Assembly (NCBI RefSeq): GCF_001952075.1
Contig: NZ_LXYU01000001.1
Location: forward strand, 1 to 64,000
Direction: 5' to 3'
Length of the DNA: 64,000 nucleotides
From: Ditibartonella apis
Lineage (GTDB): Bacteria > Pseudomonadota > Alphaproteobacteria > Rhizobiales > Rhizobiaceae
Part shown: positions 34,666 to 43,436 of the stretch, in pieces
How the letters are laid out: each line of letters starts with the position of its first letter
How positions within the stretch are numbered: position 1 is the stretch's first letter
The notes under the pieces: generated by a model
What the model was told of the DNA's origin: nothing
Seen by the model: only the letters and a program-made list of their open reading frames with translations
Databases searched by the model: none
Program-made: the position numbers and the translations under genes

Positions 34666-36162
34666 ATGCAAGAATATGGTCATTTTATAAATGGTAAATC
34701 TGTCAGAGGTAAAAGCAGGCGTCAGTCCGACGTTTTTCTGCCGATGGATGGTTCGGTTCAAGCCAAAGTCGATTTAGCAACGAAAGCCGAAATCGACGAA
34801 GCGGTGAAGATTGCGGCAGAGGCACAACCTGCCTGGGCGGCTATCAACCCGCAACGCCGATCGCGTGTGTTGCGCAAGTTTTTAACACTTATCGAGGAGG
34901 AAATGAAACCGCTTTCGGAACTTCTCGCAAAAGAGCACGGCAAAACAGTTTCGGATGCGGCCGGAGATATACAGCGCGGTCTGGAAGTTGTGGAATTGAG
35001 CCTCGGTGTGCCTCATTTGACAAAAGGCGAGTTTACTGAAGGTGCTGGCCCCGGCATTGACACTTATTCCATCCGTCAACCTTTGGGCGTCGTCGCCGGT
35101 ATTACCCCTTTCAATTTTCCGGCAATGATTCCGCTTTGGATGGCAGGACCGGCAATTGCTTGCGGCAACGCTTTCATTCTCAAACCGTCCGAACGCGATC
35201 CGGGTGTACCGCTCAGATTGGCAGAATTATTTATCGAAGCGGGGGGCCCTGCCGGAATCTTCAATGTTGTTAACGGGGATAAAGACGCCGTTAATGCAAT
35301 TCTGGATAATCCCGATATTAAAGCCGTGAGTTTTGTAGGCTCGACGCCTATAGCCCGATTTATTTATGAACGGGCAGCCGCAAATGGCAAACGGGTGCAA
35401 GCTCTGGGCGGCGCCAAAAACCACATGTTGATTATGCCGGACGCCGACCTCGATCAAGTTGTAGATGCATTGATTGGCGCCGGTTATGGATCTGCCGGAG
35501 AACGTTGCATGGCGATTTCCGTCGCAGTACCCATCGGAGAAGATACAGCCAACCGGCTGATGGAAAAGCTTATTCCCCGTGTCAAAGCCTTGAAGGTTAG
35601 CACTTCGCTTGATCCTTCGGCCGATTATGGTCCGGTTGTAACGAAAGAAGCCCAACAGCGTATCCTCAATTATGTCAATATCGGGGTCAAAGAAGGAGCG
35701 AAACTGGTCGTCGACGGACGCAACTTCAAACTTTCCGGCTATGAAAACGGCTTTTATGTCGGCCCCTGCCTATTTGATAATGTCACGAATGAAATGCAAA
35801 TCTATAAAGAAGAAATCTTCGGGCCGGTTCTTAGCGTTATTCGTGCCAAAAATTATGAAGAAGCTCTCGCTTTGCCAACCACACATTTATTCGGCAATGG
35901 CGTGACTATTTTCACGCGCGACGGTGATGCAGCACGGGATTTTGTCAGCCGCGTAGAAGTTGGCATGGTCGGTGTTAATGTGCCGATACCGACACCGGTT
36001 GCCTATTATACTTTTGGTGGCTGGAAAGCTTCGATTTTTGGCGATTTGAACCAACATGGACCGGATGCGTTCCGATTTTTCACACGCACCAAGACGGTTA
36101 CGTCGCGTTGGCCTTCGGGTATTCGTAGCGGCGCCGAATTCTCGATGCCGACCATGAAATAA
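34666..36162 (+). CDS. mmsA: CoA-acylating methylmalonate-semialdehyde dehydrogenase
   Basis: 498 residues from ATG 34666, which has GGAGG five bases upstream; an earlier TTG overlaps the ribosome-binding site and is unlikely. Aldehyde dehydrogenase family with the MmsA features: YGHFINGKSV opening, PFNFPAMIPLWM, FVGSTPIARFIY, catalytic Cys in GSAGERCMAISVAV, and VPIPTPVAYYTFGGWKASIFGD near the end. It converts methylmalonate semialdehyde to propionyl-CoA (valine and thymine breakdown) or malonate semialdehyde to acetyl-CoA. Unlike in many genomes it is not next to mmsB or acyl-CoA dehydrogenase genes. A strong terminator follows. Confidence 0.92.
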   Translation: MQEYGHFINGKSVRGKSRRQSDVFLPMDGSVQAKVDLATKAEIDEAVKIAAEAQPAWAAINPQRRSRVLRKFLTLIEEEMKPLSELLAKEHGKTVSDAAGDIQRGLEVVELSLGVPHLTKGEFTEGAGPGIDTYSIRQPLGVVAGITPFNFPAMIPLWMAGPAIACGNAFILKPSERDPGVPLRLAELFIEAGGPAGIFNVVNGDKDAVNAILDNPDIKAVSFVGSTPIARFIYERAAANGKRVQALGGAKNHMLIMPDADLDQVVDALIGAGYGSAGERCMAISVAVPIGEDTANRLMEKLIPRVKALKVSTSLDPSADYGPVVTKEAQQRILNYVNIGVKEGAKLVVDGRNFKLSGYENGFYVGPCLFDNVTNEMQIYKEEIFGPVLSVIRAKNYEEALALPTTHLFGNGVTIFTRDGDAARDFVSRVEVGMVGVNVPIPTPVAYYTFGGWKASIFGDLNQHGPDAFRFFTRTKTVTSRWPSGIRSGAEFSMPTMK

Positions 36163-36173
36163 AGTTAAACAAT

Positions 36174-36210
36174 CCGGGGTATGATGAGTAATACCCCGGT
36201 TTTAAGTTTT
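36174..36210 (+). terminator. Rho-independent terminator of mmsA
   Basis: CCGGGGTAT and ATACCCCGG pair around an eight-base loop, then TTTTAAGTTTT. It begins 11 bases after the stop. Confidence 0.9.
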
Positions 36211-36255
36211 GCCGATATTTAAAGAGCCTTAGCTCTAAGCTCACCGTGCCGATTA

Positions 36256-36728
36256 TCATTCCCTTAAAGTTTTTCTTGCTTTCAACGTTTCACGCATTTT
36301 GGCAACTTCATCAGGTGAAACCGCAGGTGCGGCATTGCCCCATTCATTATGGATATAGGTCAACACATCGGCAGCCTGTCGGTTTATAAGTTTCCAGGCA
36401 AAAACCCGCATTGACGCGCCCGTCGGATTAAACCGTGTGATCGCTCCTTGGAAACCGATAAGCAGAACATGTGTCAAGCTTTCACTACTTCCACCTTTAA
36501 TCCCGTTATCGCCTTTTAAAACCGGAATCATATTGGCTAATCCTGTTCCGTTGGATACATGACAGGCAGTGCAATTGTAGTTAAAGATGCGTTTGCCATT
36601 GACCATTTGCGGGTTATCGGCCGATAAAGCTTGCAGTTTGACTGCTCTATGATCCGGCAAAATCGCTAGAGATAGGATATTAGCTGTATTAAAAAAGAAC
36701 GAAAAAAATATATATTTGTTTTGTCCAT
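36256..36728 (-). pseudogene. Orphan cytochrome c domain with frameshifted signal peptide
   Basis: The open frame 36256-36660 encodes a class I cytochrome c domain: heme motif CTACH in IFNYNCTACHVSNGTGLANM and a later methionine-containing loop (GASMRVFAWKL). It resembles the third heme domain of the triheme cytochrome subunit of membrane-bound alcohol/gluconate dehydrogenases (ending NEWGNAAPAVSPDEVAKMR). No good ATG starts it. In the same frame upstream, codons give a hydrophobic signal-like stretch (YIFFSFFFNTANILSLAI) but no start. An ATG at 36726-36728 lies in another frame, joined to it if one base is changed in an A7 tract (plus strand 36702-36708). Thus export, needed for heme attachment, is probably broken, phase-switched or affected by a sequence error. 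Confidence 0.65.
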
Positions 36729-37010
36729 TTTAAACTCATTTTTATAATTTACTTTTTATGTGCGTGTTAGAAATTTCTATATAATAACCAATAAATTATT
36801 ATTTTTATTTTTTAACTTTTGATATTGAAATTTTGAAACAGCTTTTGATCTGAAATACTCTGTGCAAGCTTTCAAACGCTATTTTTTCTTTGCTATTTGA
36901 CAATGACAAAATCTCAAAAGAATTCGTTTGATAAAATTAAAGTCGCTATTATAAAACAAGAATTCCGTTAATCTCGTCGAATTGAAATTCTGTTCGGAGC
37001 CCCGATTGCA
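36729..37010. other. Intergenic, AT-rich
   Basis: 282 bases between the divergent cytochrome c remnant and the ABM gene, strongly AT-rich at 36740-36830. No gene, palindrome or convincing promoter pair is visible. Confidence 0.4.
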
Positions 37011-37355
37011 ATGACCAATGCTTTTTCAAAAACACCCCCTCCTCCTTATTACATTGTAGCTTTTTCTTCTCAAAGGACCGAGGGAGATAATGGCTATGGA
37101 GAAATGTCCATAGCCATGGAAAAGTTGGCGTTACAACAACCGGGTTGTCTTGGTGCAGAAAGTGTTCGTGGTGCCGACGGTTTTGGCATTACCAATTCGT
37201 TCTGGAAAGACGAAGCGAGTATGAAGGCCTGGAAAGCAAATGTTGACCATCAACTTGCCCAAAAACTTGGACGGGAGGTATTTTATTCCCATTACATTAT
37301 CCGCATTGCAAAAGTCGAACGTGACTACAGCTTTGAAAAAACGCAGATAGCATAA
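37011..37355 (+). CDS. ABM-family (antibiotic biosynthesis monooxygenase-like) protein
   Basis: 114 residues, a ferredoxin-like alpha+beta barrel of the dimeric ABM family: YYIVAFSSQRT strand, QQPGCLGAESVRG, the FGITNSFWKDEASMKAWK strand-helix unit and a final strand HYIIRIAKVER. Such proteins are small cofactor-free monooxygenases or heme/quinone-binding proteins. Similar stand-alone proteins are widespread in Proteobacteria, and no substrate can be assigned. GGAG precedes the ATG at a distance of about ten bases. Stands alone next to the cytochrome c remnant. Confidence 0.72.
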   Translation: MTNAFSKTPPPPYYIVAFSSQRTEGDNGYGEMSIAMEKLALQQPGCLGAESVRGADGFGITNSFWKDEASMKAWKANVDHQLAQKLGREVFYSHYIIRIAKVERDYSFEKTQIA

Positions 37356-37810
37356 ATTTGGACAATCCTTCGGGAATTTATCTTGATGGAGAATTTTGTT
37401 CCATCTTTATATGACACATTTTTCTTGAGTTCTATTGATAGAATGGTCAAAAAATCATGAAACTGGAGCCAACAGAAATTTGGTGTGAAGCCTCGGGATA
37501 AATGAAACGGGCTCATTTGAATTTTACCGAGAACGAGATTTGGCACCCCCCATATCGGAAACACTTAAGTTTAAGTTACAAGCCCCAATTACACCTGCAC
37601 AAGTGAAAATACTTATTTTTTGATCAAAGTTCAGCAATTCATGATAAAAGATGGGAAAATATTGTTAAATATAATAACTATCCTTATACACTGAACGTTA
37701 AATCAGATTATAGTTCGAGTTTGAGACTGTAACAATTCGATATGTTTCCTTGGAAAAATTTGATCAACAAGGCTTGGATATCCATCACATATCGGAAAAA
37801 GGAGAGAGTA
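37356..37810. other. Intergenic, no gene supported
   Basis: 455 bases. A 79-codon minus-strand frame at 37325-37564 has no ribosome-binding site and overlaps the ABM gene; I do not accept it. The part at 37610-37700 is AT-rich and likely carries the promoter of the next gene. Confidence 0.4.
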
Positions 37811-38590
37811 ATGCTCAAGCGCGTATTAGCGGTAGTTACTATATTGACCATAATTCTTTCTTCTGCTTCGGCAAAAATGAATGTCAAAGAAAAAGAATTC
37901 CGTATAATCAATACCTTCCTTGCATTGCAAATTTATATGTCGCAAATCAAGGATGCAGACCATCTGATGACATTTGAAAATCTGAAAGTATTTCAATTGC
38001 CGTCATATAATGCCGACAAAATAGAAAAAGATTTCAAAGCTAATAGAATTACTGCTCAAAAAAAATATAGCACGCCGTTTTCTGTCGATGGAGTCATTAC
38101 AAGCTTGAAGCAAACGACAGAGGGCTATGAAATCGGCTTACGTTCAAGCAAATCAAACGCGACGCAGGTTATCGGCGTTTTGGGAAGAGAATATAACGGC
38201 TTTAATCAGCCTCTTAAAACCGGTAAATATTTTTCATTGACTTGTAGAGAAGCCACATTCGACGGAACGGTTTATGCCAAAAGATGCGCACCCGAGGTTG
38301 GTTCGCTTATCATCGAAGAAAATCAGGCAGCCCCGATAACCAAAGCCTTTCTTTCCGGAAAAGATATCTCTTCCTATATTGCCAGCAATAGAGGCGAGGC
38401 CGTAACAACACGGCTTTTTATGCTGAAATATATTGCACAATATGCACCGGATAATTCGCCATGTTTTTCTTGGGAAACATCAGAAAAATGCAACTTTTCC
38501 GATTTTCTTCCCTTTAAAGGCAATATTCGTGAAACAAAAGATTTCCAGCAAGCATACGAAAAAGGTAAGGATTTTTATCGTCTCCCCTGA
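37811..38590 (+). CDS. Secreted protein, possibly OB-fold (tRNA_anti-like)
   Basis: 259 residues from ATG 37811, with AAGGAGAGAGTA immediately upstream; an in-frame start 23 codons earlier has none. A signal peptide covers about residues 1-22 (LAVVTILTIILSSASA-K). The middle part (YNADKIEKDFKANRITAQKK, then PFSVDGVITSLKQT) recalls the tRNA_anti-like OB-fold found in bacterial periplasmic proteins: an N-x-x-x-A-x-x-x-Y helix followed by a five-stranded barrel. Two cysteine pairs (CREATF...KRCAP and CFSWETSEKC) could form disulfides. No known function. It stands alone. Confidence 0.65.
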   Translation: MLKRVLAVVTILTIILSSASAKMNVKEKEFRIINTFLALQIYMSQIKDADHLMTFENLKVFQLPSYNADKIEKDFKANRITAQKKYSTPFSVDGVITSLKQTTEGYEIGLRSSKSNATQVIGVLGREYNGFNQPLKTGKYFSLTCREATFDGTVYAKRCAPEVGSLIIEENQAAPITKAFLSGKDISSYIASNRGEAVTTRLFMLKYIAQYAPDNSPCFSWETSEKCNFSDFLPFKGNIRETKDFQQAYEKGKDFYRLP

Positions 38591-39127
38591 TTCATTGGCA
38601 ACCTGATTCCTTTGACTAACTGGCTTTAATAGTCATTTGCGCTTTACTCTGCGAAGTTACTTAACATTTATTATGAAGATAATCTGACCTCCTCGGTCAG
38701 GTGTGCAAGTTCGGGTGGGCCGCGTAATATGGTGTCATTGTCGCGGAATAACCACCAATCTATCACCTCGGCGCTGTTACAAGACGGTACCTCACTATCT
38801 TTCTCAAAACTTCGAGAGAACCTCTAAAACTGTGACAATAAATCAGTGAATTTAAACGATTATCAAAATAGAAGATTGCGTCCGAGATAGTCCGATAACT
38901 ATCGTGTACAATGTGGCAACAGCCGAAATGGGAAAACGCGTATAGCGACGGAAAACAAACGTCTTTTAAAAAACAATCTTCATAAGCCTTTATTTTCGGT
39001 CATTAAAAACCTGACTTGATTAATTTTCTCGACAATCGGAAACAGCGTTTTGTGGTAAATAGCAAACAATATTTTGAAATTTTAGAGAGGAAATCCGTTA
39101 TCGCGGGCAAACTTCCAATTTATCAGG
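38591..39127. other. Intergenic with a possible coding remnant
   Basis: 537 bases between convergent genes. The minus strand 38671-38823 holds a start-less fragment (separate entry). Nothing else is supported. Confidence 0.4.
38671..38823 (-). pseudogene. Start-less 50-codon fragment, unknown family
   Basis: Between a TAG and a TAA the minus strand encodes a peptide of natural composition with AEVIDWWLFRDNDTILRGPP and LAHLTEEVRL. There is no ATG. A GTG within it is possible, but there is no ribosome-binding site. It looks like the C-terminal end of a lost gene. I do not recognise the family. Confidence 0.35.
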
Positions 39128-40163
39128 TTATCTATTTTTCAGATCAGACAGTGTATCTGCCAGAGTTTGCTCTAAAGGTCTGAATTGAAGCCCTAGAATT
39201 TTCTCATATCTTTCACTGCTGAAATGCGTTCTATCATACTGGCTTGCCATTAAACGGACCGAAGCCAATGATAATAAAATGGGCTTTCCTTGTAAGCTTG
39301 CCATAAATTTCCTGAAAAACTGCGATGCAGTATAATAGCGGAATTGGTATTGTTTTTGTTGGCGTTTTGACATTGGCATAATGACCGATCATGGATACAA
39401 GGTCTTCCATATGAATGTGACGCCCTGCTGCGAGATAACGTTCTCCAGGCTTGCCCTTGAAGGTGACCATGATCAGGGCTGCGGCAACATCTCTTGCGTC
39501 AACAACGGAAAAGGTCCCTGGAACAATGGCCGGCAACTTTCCGTTCATGATATCAAGCGCAAGTTGTCCCGCCGAGGTAGGCCCTAGATCACCAGGCCCC
39601 CACATCCACCCCGGTAAAATATAATAACATTTCATCATCGGATATTGAGCGGCAAATTCTCTGACTGTTCTTTCACTGATGATTTTGCTTCGATAGTAAT
39701 CATCTGAATTTTTTATGTCCCTATCACATGTCTCATCAATCAATGTGCCGGCCTCACCATCGAGAACTGCGATAGAAGAGACATGAACAGACTGTTTGAC
39801 ACCCGCTTTTAAGGCTGCTTCCAATAAACATTTTGTACCATTAATGTTGATCTTTTCCAGATCGGCCCAATGGCTGCCGCCTTTATAATTATCGCGGAAA
39901 AATGCTGCGGTATGAAAAACAGTTTCCCAGCCTTTGAGATGGCTTTCAAAGCTTGCGGCATTGGTCATATCGCCTTCAATAATTTCAAGTTCATCATGAG
40001 GGGCGAATTGCTTGTTTGCCTTTTGTCGCGACCGGACCAGTGCTTTGACATGATAACCTTTGTCGATCAGTTGGCGAACCAGATTATTGCCTAATAGTCC
40101 GGTGGCACCGGTTACGAAAACTGTTTTCTTCGTCAACGATTCCAAATATCGATTGAAATTCAT
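39128..40163 (-). pseudogene. NAD-dependent epimerase/dehydratase (extended SDR), frameshifted
   Basis: The frame from ATG 40161-40163 encodes an extended SDR: FVTGATGLLGNNLVRQL dinucleotide motif, a Ser in SVHVSSIAV and Y-Y-R-S-K (YxxxK) active site. Near 39281-39290 (a G3/T3-rich spot) this frame turns into unnatural sequence and stops at 39234. The overlapping frame that ends at 39128 continues the family's usual C-terminus (LLSLASVRLMASQYDRTHFS, then LGLQFRPLEQTLADTL). One base is therefore missing or extra, giving a true pseudogene, a phase switch or a sequence error. The restored protein would be about 345 residues, resembling dihydroflavonol-4-reductase-like enzymes. It is divergent from a TetR regulator. 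Confidence 0.75.
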
Positions 40164-40177
40164 ATATCAATTGATAT
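40164..40177. promoter_or_regulatory. 14-base perfect palindrome at the epimerase start
   Basis: ATATCAATTGATAT directly abuts the epimerase start codon on its upstream side, where binding would block both transcription and ribosome access. A candidate TetR operator, or a second regulator's site. Confidence 0.45.
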
Positions 40178-40182
40178 TTATG

Positions 40183-40209
40183 TTTCATTTGATAACTTGT
40201 CAAATGAAA
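40183..40209. promoter_or_regulatory. 27-base inverted repeat, probable TetR operator
   Basis: TTTCATTTGA and TCAAATGAAA are separated by seven bases, with perfect 10-base arms. It is 22 bases before the TetR start and 20 bases before the divergent epimerase start, which is typical for autoregulating TetR proteins. Confidence 0.6.
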
Positions 40210-40231
40210 TGTCGGATGATATCTGGAATTT

Positions 40232-40849
40232 ATGGTCAAAGAGATAAAACCGCGCAAAACAAGATTGGAAAGCCAGCAAGAGACACGTCAGAACCTGCTG
40301 GAGGCTGCACTCATGCTGTTTACAGAATTGGGCTACGAGACGACCTCTATCAGAGGAATCTGCGATAAAGCAGGCTATTCACAAGGAGCCTTTTATTCCA
40401 ATTTCAATAATAAGAGCGAAGTTCTTCTAGAGCTTCTCGAGCAGTATAAATCATTCGAGGCAAATTCACGAAAACAGCTCATTGATGATGCAGGAGATAA
40501 TTTTGAAAAGGCCCTGAATGATATGATCTTATGGTTTGAACGCAATGATCAAAATATTTCCCACACAATTCTGTTCCTTGAAATGCAACTTCACGCTTTG
40601 CGCCATCCAGAATTTGTAAAAATTTATAATAATCTTATGGACGAACAAAAATCGTTCTATACGAAGCTCGTGCAACACCTGTTCACTATGAGAAATATAG
40701 AACCTCCCTTTGATTGCTCAATTGTTGCAGAAGGGTTAATGGCACTTGGGGCCAATGAAGCAATTGCCAGACGATTGAACCCGAAGCGGAAGAAGCAAAA
40801 TCCATTTTCGGCCTATCTGAAATTGATTTTTCGGATAGAAGAGAAATAG
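40232..40849 (+). CDS. TetR/AcrR family transcriptional regulator
   Basis: 205 residues. The N-terminal TetR DNA-binding domain is clear: TRQNLLEAALMLFTELGYET followed by SIRGICDKAGYSQGAFYSNF, the usual recognition helix. The C-terminal ligand domain is helical and unlike others I can name. It is divergent from the frameshifted epimerase, with two palindromes in the 68 bases between them, so it very likely represses itself and the epimerase. The regulator appears intact although its probable target is broken. Confidence 0.87.
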   Translation: MVKEIKPRKTRLESQQETRQNLLEAALMLFTELGYETTSIRGICDKAGYSQGAFYSNFNNKSEVLLELLEQYKSFEANSRKQLIDDAGDNFEKALNDMILWFERNDQNISHTILFLEMQLHALRHPEFVKIYNNLMDEQKSFYTKLVQHLFTMRNIEPPFDCSIVAEGLMALGANEAIARRLNPKRKKQNPFSAYLKLIFRIEEK

Positions 40850-41272
40850 ACAAATTTAAAGCTTTTAAACCGATATATTGATCTTATAGGCATGAAATAT
40901 TTCTCTGCCTCTTTTTCATGAATATTTATCATGTAGTCTCACTATTAATGCCCTGACACATTTCCGATATGGCGAAAAACGAAAACGACAATGCCCCATT
41001 TTCCCGGAATTTAATTGACTAAACATCGGCTTTATCGGTCACAAATTTTTTATATTTAAGCTAAATTATTATTATAAACATCTGACACGCCATTATCTAA
41101 ATTTTTGTTGTTCAAATAACTGCATACAAATTACTGAGTAACTCACTCTTCCCGTAGCCAATTTGTTCGCTATTTTTATCTCTGCCAGCCGAGACAGGTT
41201 ATCTGCTTCGATCTATAGAAAGGTTTCATAGGTTTAATTCAATATCATCCGACCTCCCCTTGGAAAGGATAG
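40850..41272. other. Intergenic, decayed, no intact gene
   Basis: 423 bases. Probably the ruined upstream part of the TonB-receptor gene whose tail is at 41273-41509, but frames are too broken to read. No RNA or terminator identified. Confidence 0.4.
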
Positions 41273-41509
41273 AGTCATATTCATTGGATACCAATTACAA
41301 CACCCGTTGATAGTATGATCACGCGTTGTTCGGATGATGACATTGTTGTTGATTTGAAGAGCAAATATAGCCTTGACAAAAACTTTCGTATATTTGGTGA
41401 AATAACGAATATGTTTCATGAAAAGCAGCTTCATCCACCATTATTTCCGTTTCGGCAAGCCCTGATCTGGCTCAATTTCCGCCCAAGGAAGGCAGAGTTT
41501 TTAGCCTGA
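41273..41509 (+). pseudogene. C-terminal remnant of a TonB-dependent outer-membrane receptor
   Basis: After an in-frame TAG (41270-41272) the frame runs to 41509 and contains VVDLKSKYSLDKNFRIFGEI and TNMFHEKQ. This is the last part of a TonB-dependent receptor barrel, where the pattern D-x-K-x-x-Y-x-L-x-K-N-x-x-x-F-G-E-I-x-N-x-F precedes the final strands. The plug, the TonB box and most of the barrel are gone. The family (siderophore, heme or cobalamin type) cannot be told from the tail. Confidence 0.7.
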
Positions 41510-41637
41510 AATGAAAGCCGCATTTTGATTTTTTAAAATTGAGGAATAAACTCATCTTAAATTCTATGTCATAATCAAACCCCCATGACCAATTCATATG
41601 GCCATTGCTAACGAATAATTTTTACCGGAGGTGGATA

Positions 41638-42621
41638 ATGCTCACTCAAACACGCCGTCATTTTTTAATCGGTGCTTCACTTCTTCCCGTTGTTTGCGCA
41701 TTTCCTACTATTGCCGCGGCCGAAGACAAAAAACCGATAATATGGGGGCCTCCGGCGGGTCCATCCCTCGTTGCTGCTTATGCAGTAAAAAGCGGCATGC
41801 TTGATCAACTCTTACCCGGTTGCCAATTCAAAGTCTGGAATAATCCCGATCAGATCCGAGCCGGGCTCGGTTCCGGCTCAATCAATATGGCCATTTTGCC
41901 CAGTTATAGCGGCGCGAATTTATATAATAAAGGTCTTGGTGTAAGATTGGCGAATATTCTTACAGACGGGCTTCTTTATATCGTCGCACCGGAAGCATCC
42001 AATATCAAAACACTTCAGGACCTTGTCGGGAAAAAACTTGCTGTACCATTCAAAAATGATATGCCCGACTATATTATGCAGGCAATTTTAAAGGCATATG
42101 ACATCAAGCCGGATGCAATCGACATACAATATACGGGGAGCCTTCCCGAAGCTATGCCGCGTCTCATGATCGGACGGGTTGATGCAGCAGTCATTGTGGA
42201 GCCAGCCGCCTCGACCGTGATTTTCATGAGCTCTGTATCCCCGAAAAAAATTGTTCGTGCCCTTGATATTCAAAAGCTTTGGGAAAAAGTTTCGAAAACC
42301 GATGCCATTCCGCAAGCCGGCCTTGTTGTAGGCAAAGGTTTCGAAGGCGATGAGGGAAAGAAGAAAATAGAAGCGCTCAATGCATGTTTTTCAACGGCAC
42401 TTGAAAAAATTAAAGCTGACCCCGAAAAAGCAGCCGACGAGATCAGCGGTCTTCTTGATTTTCCGCCACACCTGATTGCCACATCCGTCGCTTTCAGTCA
42501 TCTTGTTGTTCATAGTGCAAGTGAGGTCAAACCGGCGCTAGAAACATTTTTCAATGTTCTTATTGAACAAAATTCCGCAATTCTGGGCGGAAAACTGCCT
42601 GATGACGGATTTTATGCCTGA
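41638..42621 (+). CDS. ABC transporter substrate-binding protein, NitT/TauT type
   Basis: 327 residues from ATG 41638, with GGAGG six bases upstream; an earlier ATG has no ribosome-binding site. The N-terminus is a signal peptide with an RRHFLIGAS twin-arginine-like start and an AAA-E cleavage region. The mature protein is NMT1/SsuA-like: GPPAGPSLVAAYAV, GSINMAILPSYSGANL, TLQDLVGKKLAVPF, RVDAAVIVEPAAS. First gene of an ABC operon continuing into nnrS. Substrate unknown; it is clearly different from the ThiY-like protein at 7.9 kb. Confidence 0.82.
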   Translation: MLTQTRRHFLIGASLLPVVCAFPTIAAAEDKKPIIWGPPAGPSLVAAYAVKSGMLDQLLPGCQFKVWNNPDQIRAGLGSGSINMAILPSYSGANLYNKGLGVRLANILTDGLLYIVAPEASNIKTLQDLVGKKLAVPFKNDMPDYIMQAILKAYDIKPDAIDIQYTGSLPEAMPRLMIGRVDAAVIVEPAASTVIFMSSVSPKKIVRALDIQKLWEKVSKTDAIPQAGLVVGKGFEGDEGKKKIEALNACFSTALEKIKADPEKAADEISGLLDFPPHLIATSVAFSHLVVHSASEVKPALETFFNVLIEQNSAILGGKLPDDGFYA

Positions 42622-43436
42622 TGCATTTACGTAAGACCATTTCCCATCTTGTGTCGCTTGGAAACTATTTCTGGGGAGGCTTTGCAGGGCTTGCCGGTTG
42701 CTTATGTTTTTTTGCCGTCTGGCAGTTGGCCCATGAACTTTATGGGAGTTATGTGCTCCCCTCTCCGCAACAAACTTTGCAAGCTATGGTCTTGCTTGTC
42801 CAAACGGACAAATTTGTCGAGATGGCGAAAGTTACGGCCGAACGTTCATTTGCAGGTTTTGTCATTGCCGCTTCGGTCGGAATTGTCAGTGGCGTATTGT
42901 GCGGTTATTCATTTGCTGCAATACGTCTGATGCGGCCGATCATTATCATTCTTCTCGGTGTACCGCCAATAGGCTGGATTGTGCTTGCGCTCATCTGGTT
43001 TGAAAACGGTGGCGGCTCGGTTATCATGACGATTGCTGTTGCGTCCTTTCCGCTCATTTTTATCAATAGCGTTCAGGCAATTGCCACGCGTGACCGGTCA
43101 CTCGACGATATGGCGCGTGCTTTCAACATTGGCATATTCAAAAGATTTCGGACAATCACATTTCCGCAAATGGTGTCCTATATTTTTCCGGCCTTGTCGC
43201 TTTCGGCCGGAAGTGCCTGGAAAGTAGCGGTCATGGCCGAACTTTTAAGCTATTCCGGCGGGCTTGGGGGCCTTCTTTTTGAAGCACGCAGCACTTTTGA
43301 TGTTCCTGAAGTAACGGCCATTATCATGATCATTGTGTGTTTTGCTCTGATAACCGAATTCGGTATTATTCATCCGATACGGGAATTTTTTGAAAGCTGG
43401 CGACATGCATCCGAGCCGTGGGGCGTTAAAAAATGA
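42621..43436 (+). CDS. ABC transporter permease, NitT/TauT type
   Basis: 271 residues with about six membrane segments, BPD_transp_1 family. The cytoplasmic EAA-like loop is at LDDMARAFNIGIFKRFRTIT. It overlaps the binding-protein stop by one base and the ATPase start by four, so the three proteins are translationally coupled. Inner-membrane channel of the importer. Confidence 0.85.
   Translation: MHLRKTISHLVSLGNYFWGGFAGLAGCLCFFAVWQLAHELYGSYVLPSPQQTLQAMVLLVQTDKFVEMAKVTAERSFAGFVIAASVGIVSGVLCGYSFAAIRLMRPIIIILLGVPPIGWIVLALIWFENGGGSVIMTIAVASFPLIFINSVQAIATRDRSLDDMARAFNIGIFKRFRTITFPQMVSYIFPALSLSAGSAWKVAVMAELLSYSGGLGGLLFEARSTFDVPEVTAIIMIIVCFALITEFGIIHPIREFFESWRHASEPWGVKK

Noticed and set aside
37325-37564. 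Minus-strand 79-codon frame after the ABM gene
   Set aside because: No ribosome-binding site, overlaps the 3' end of the ABM gene, no recognisable pattern.
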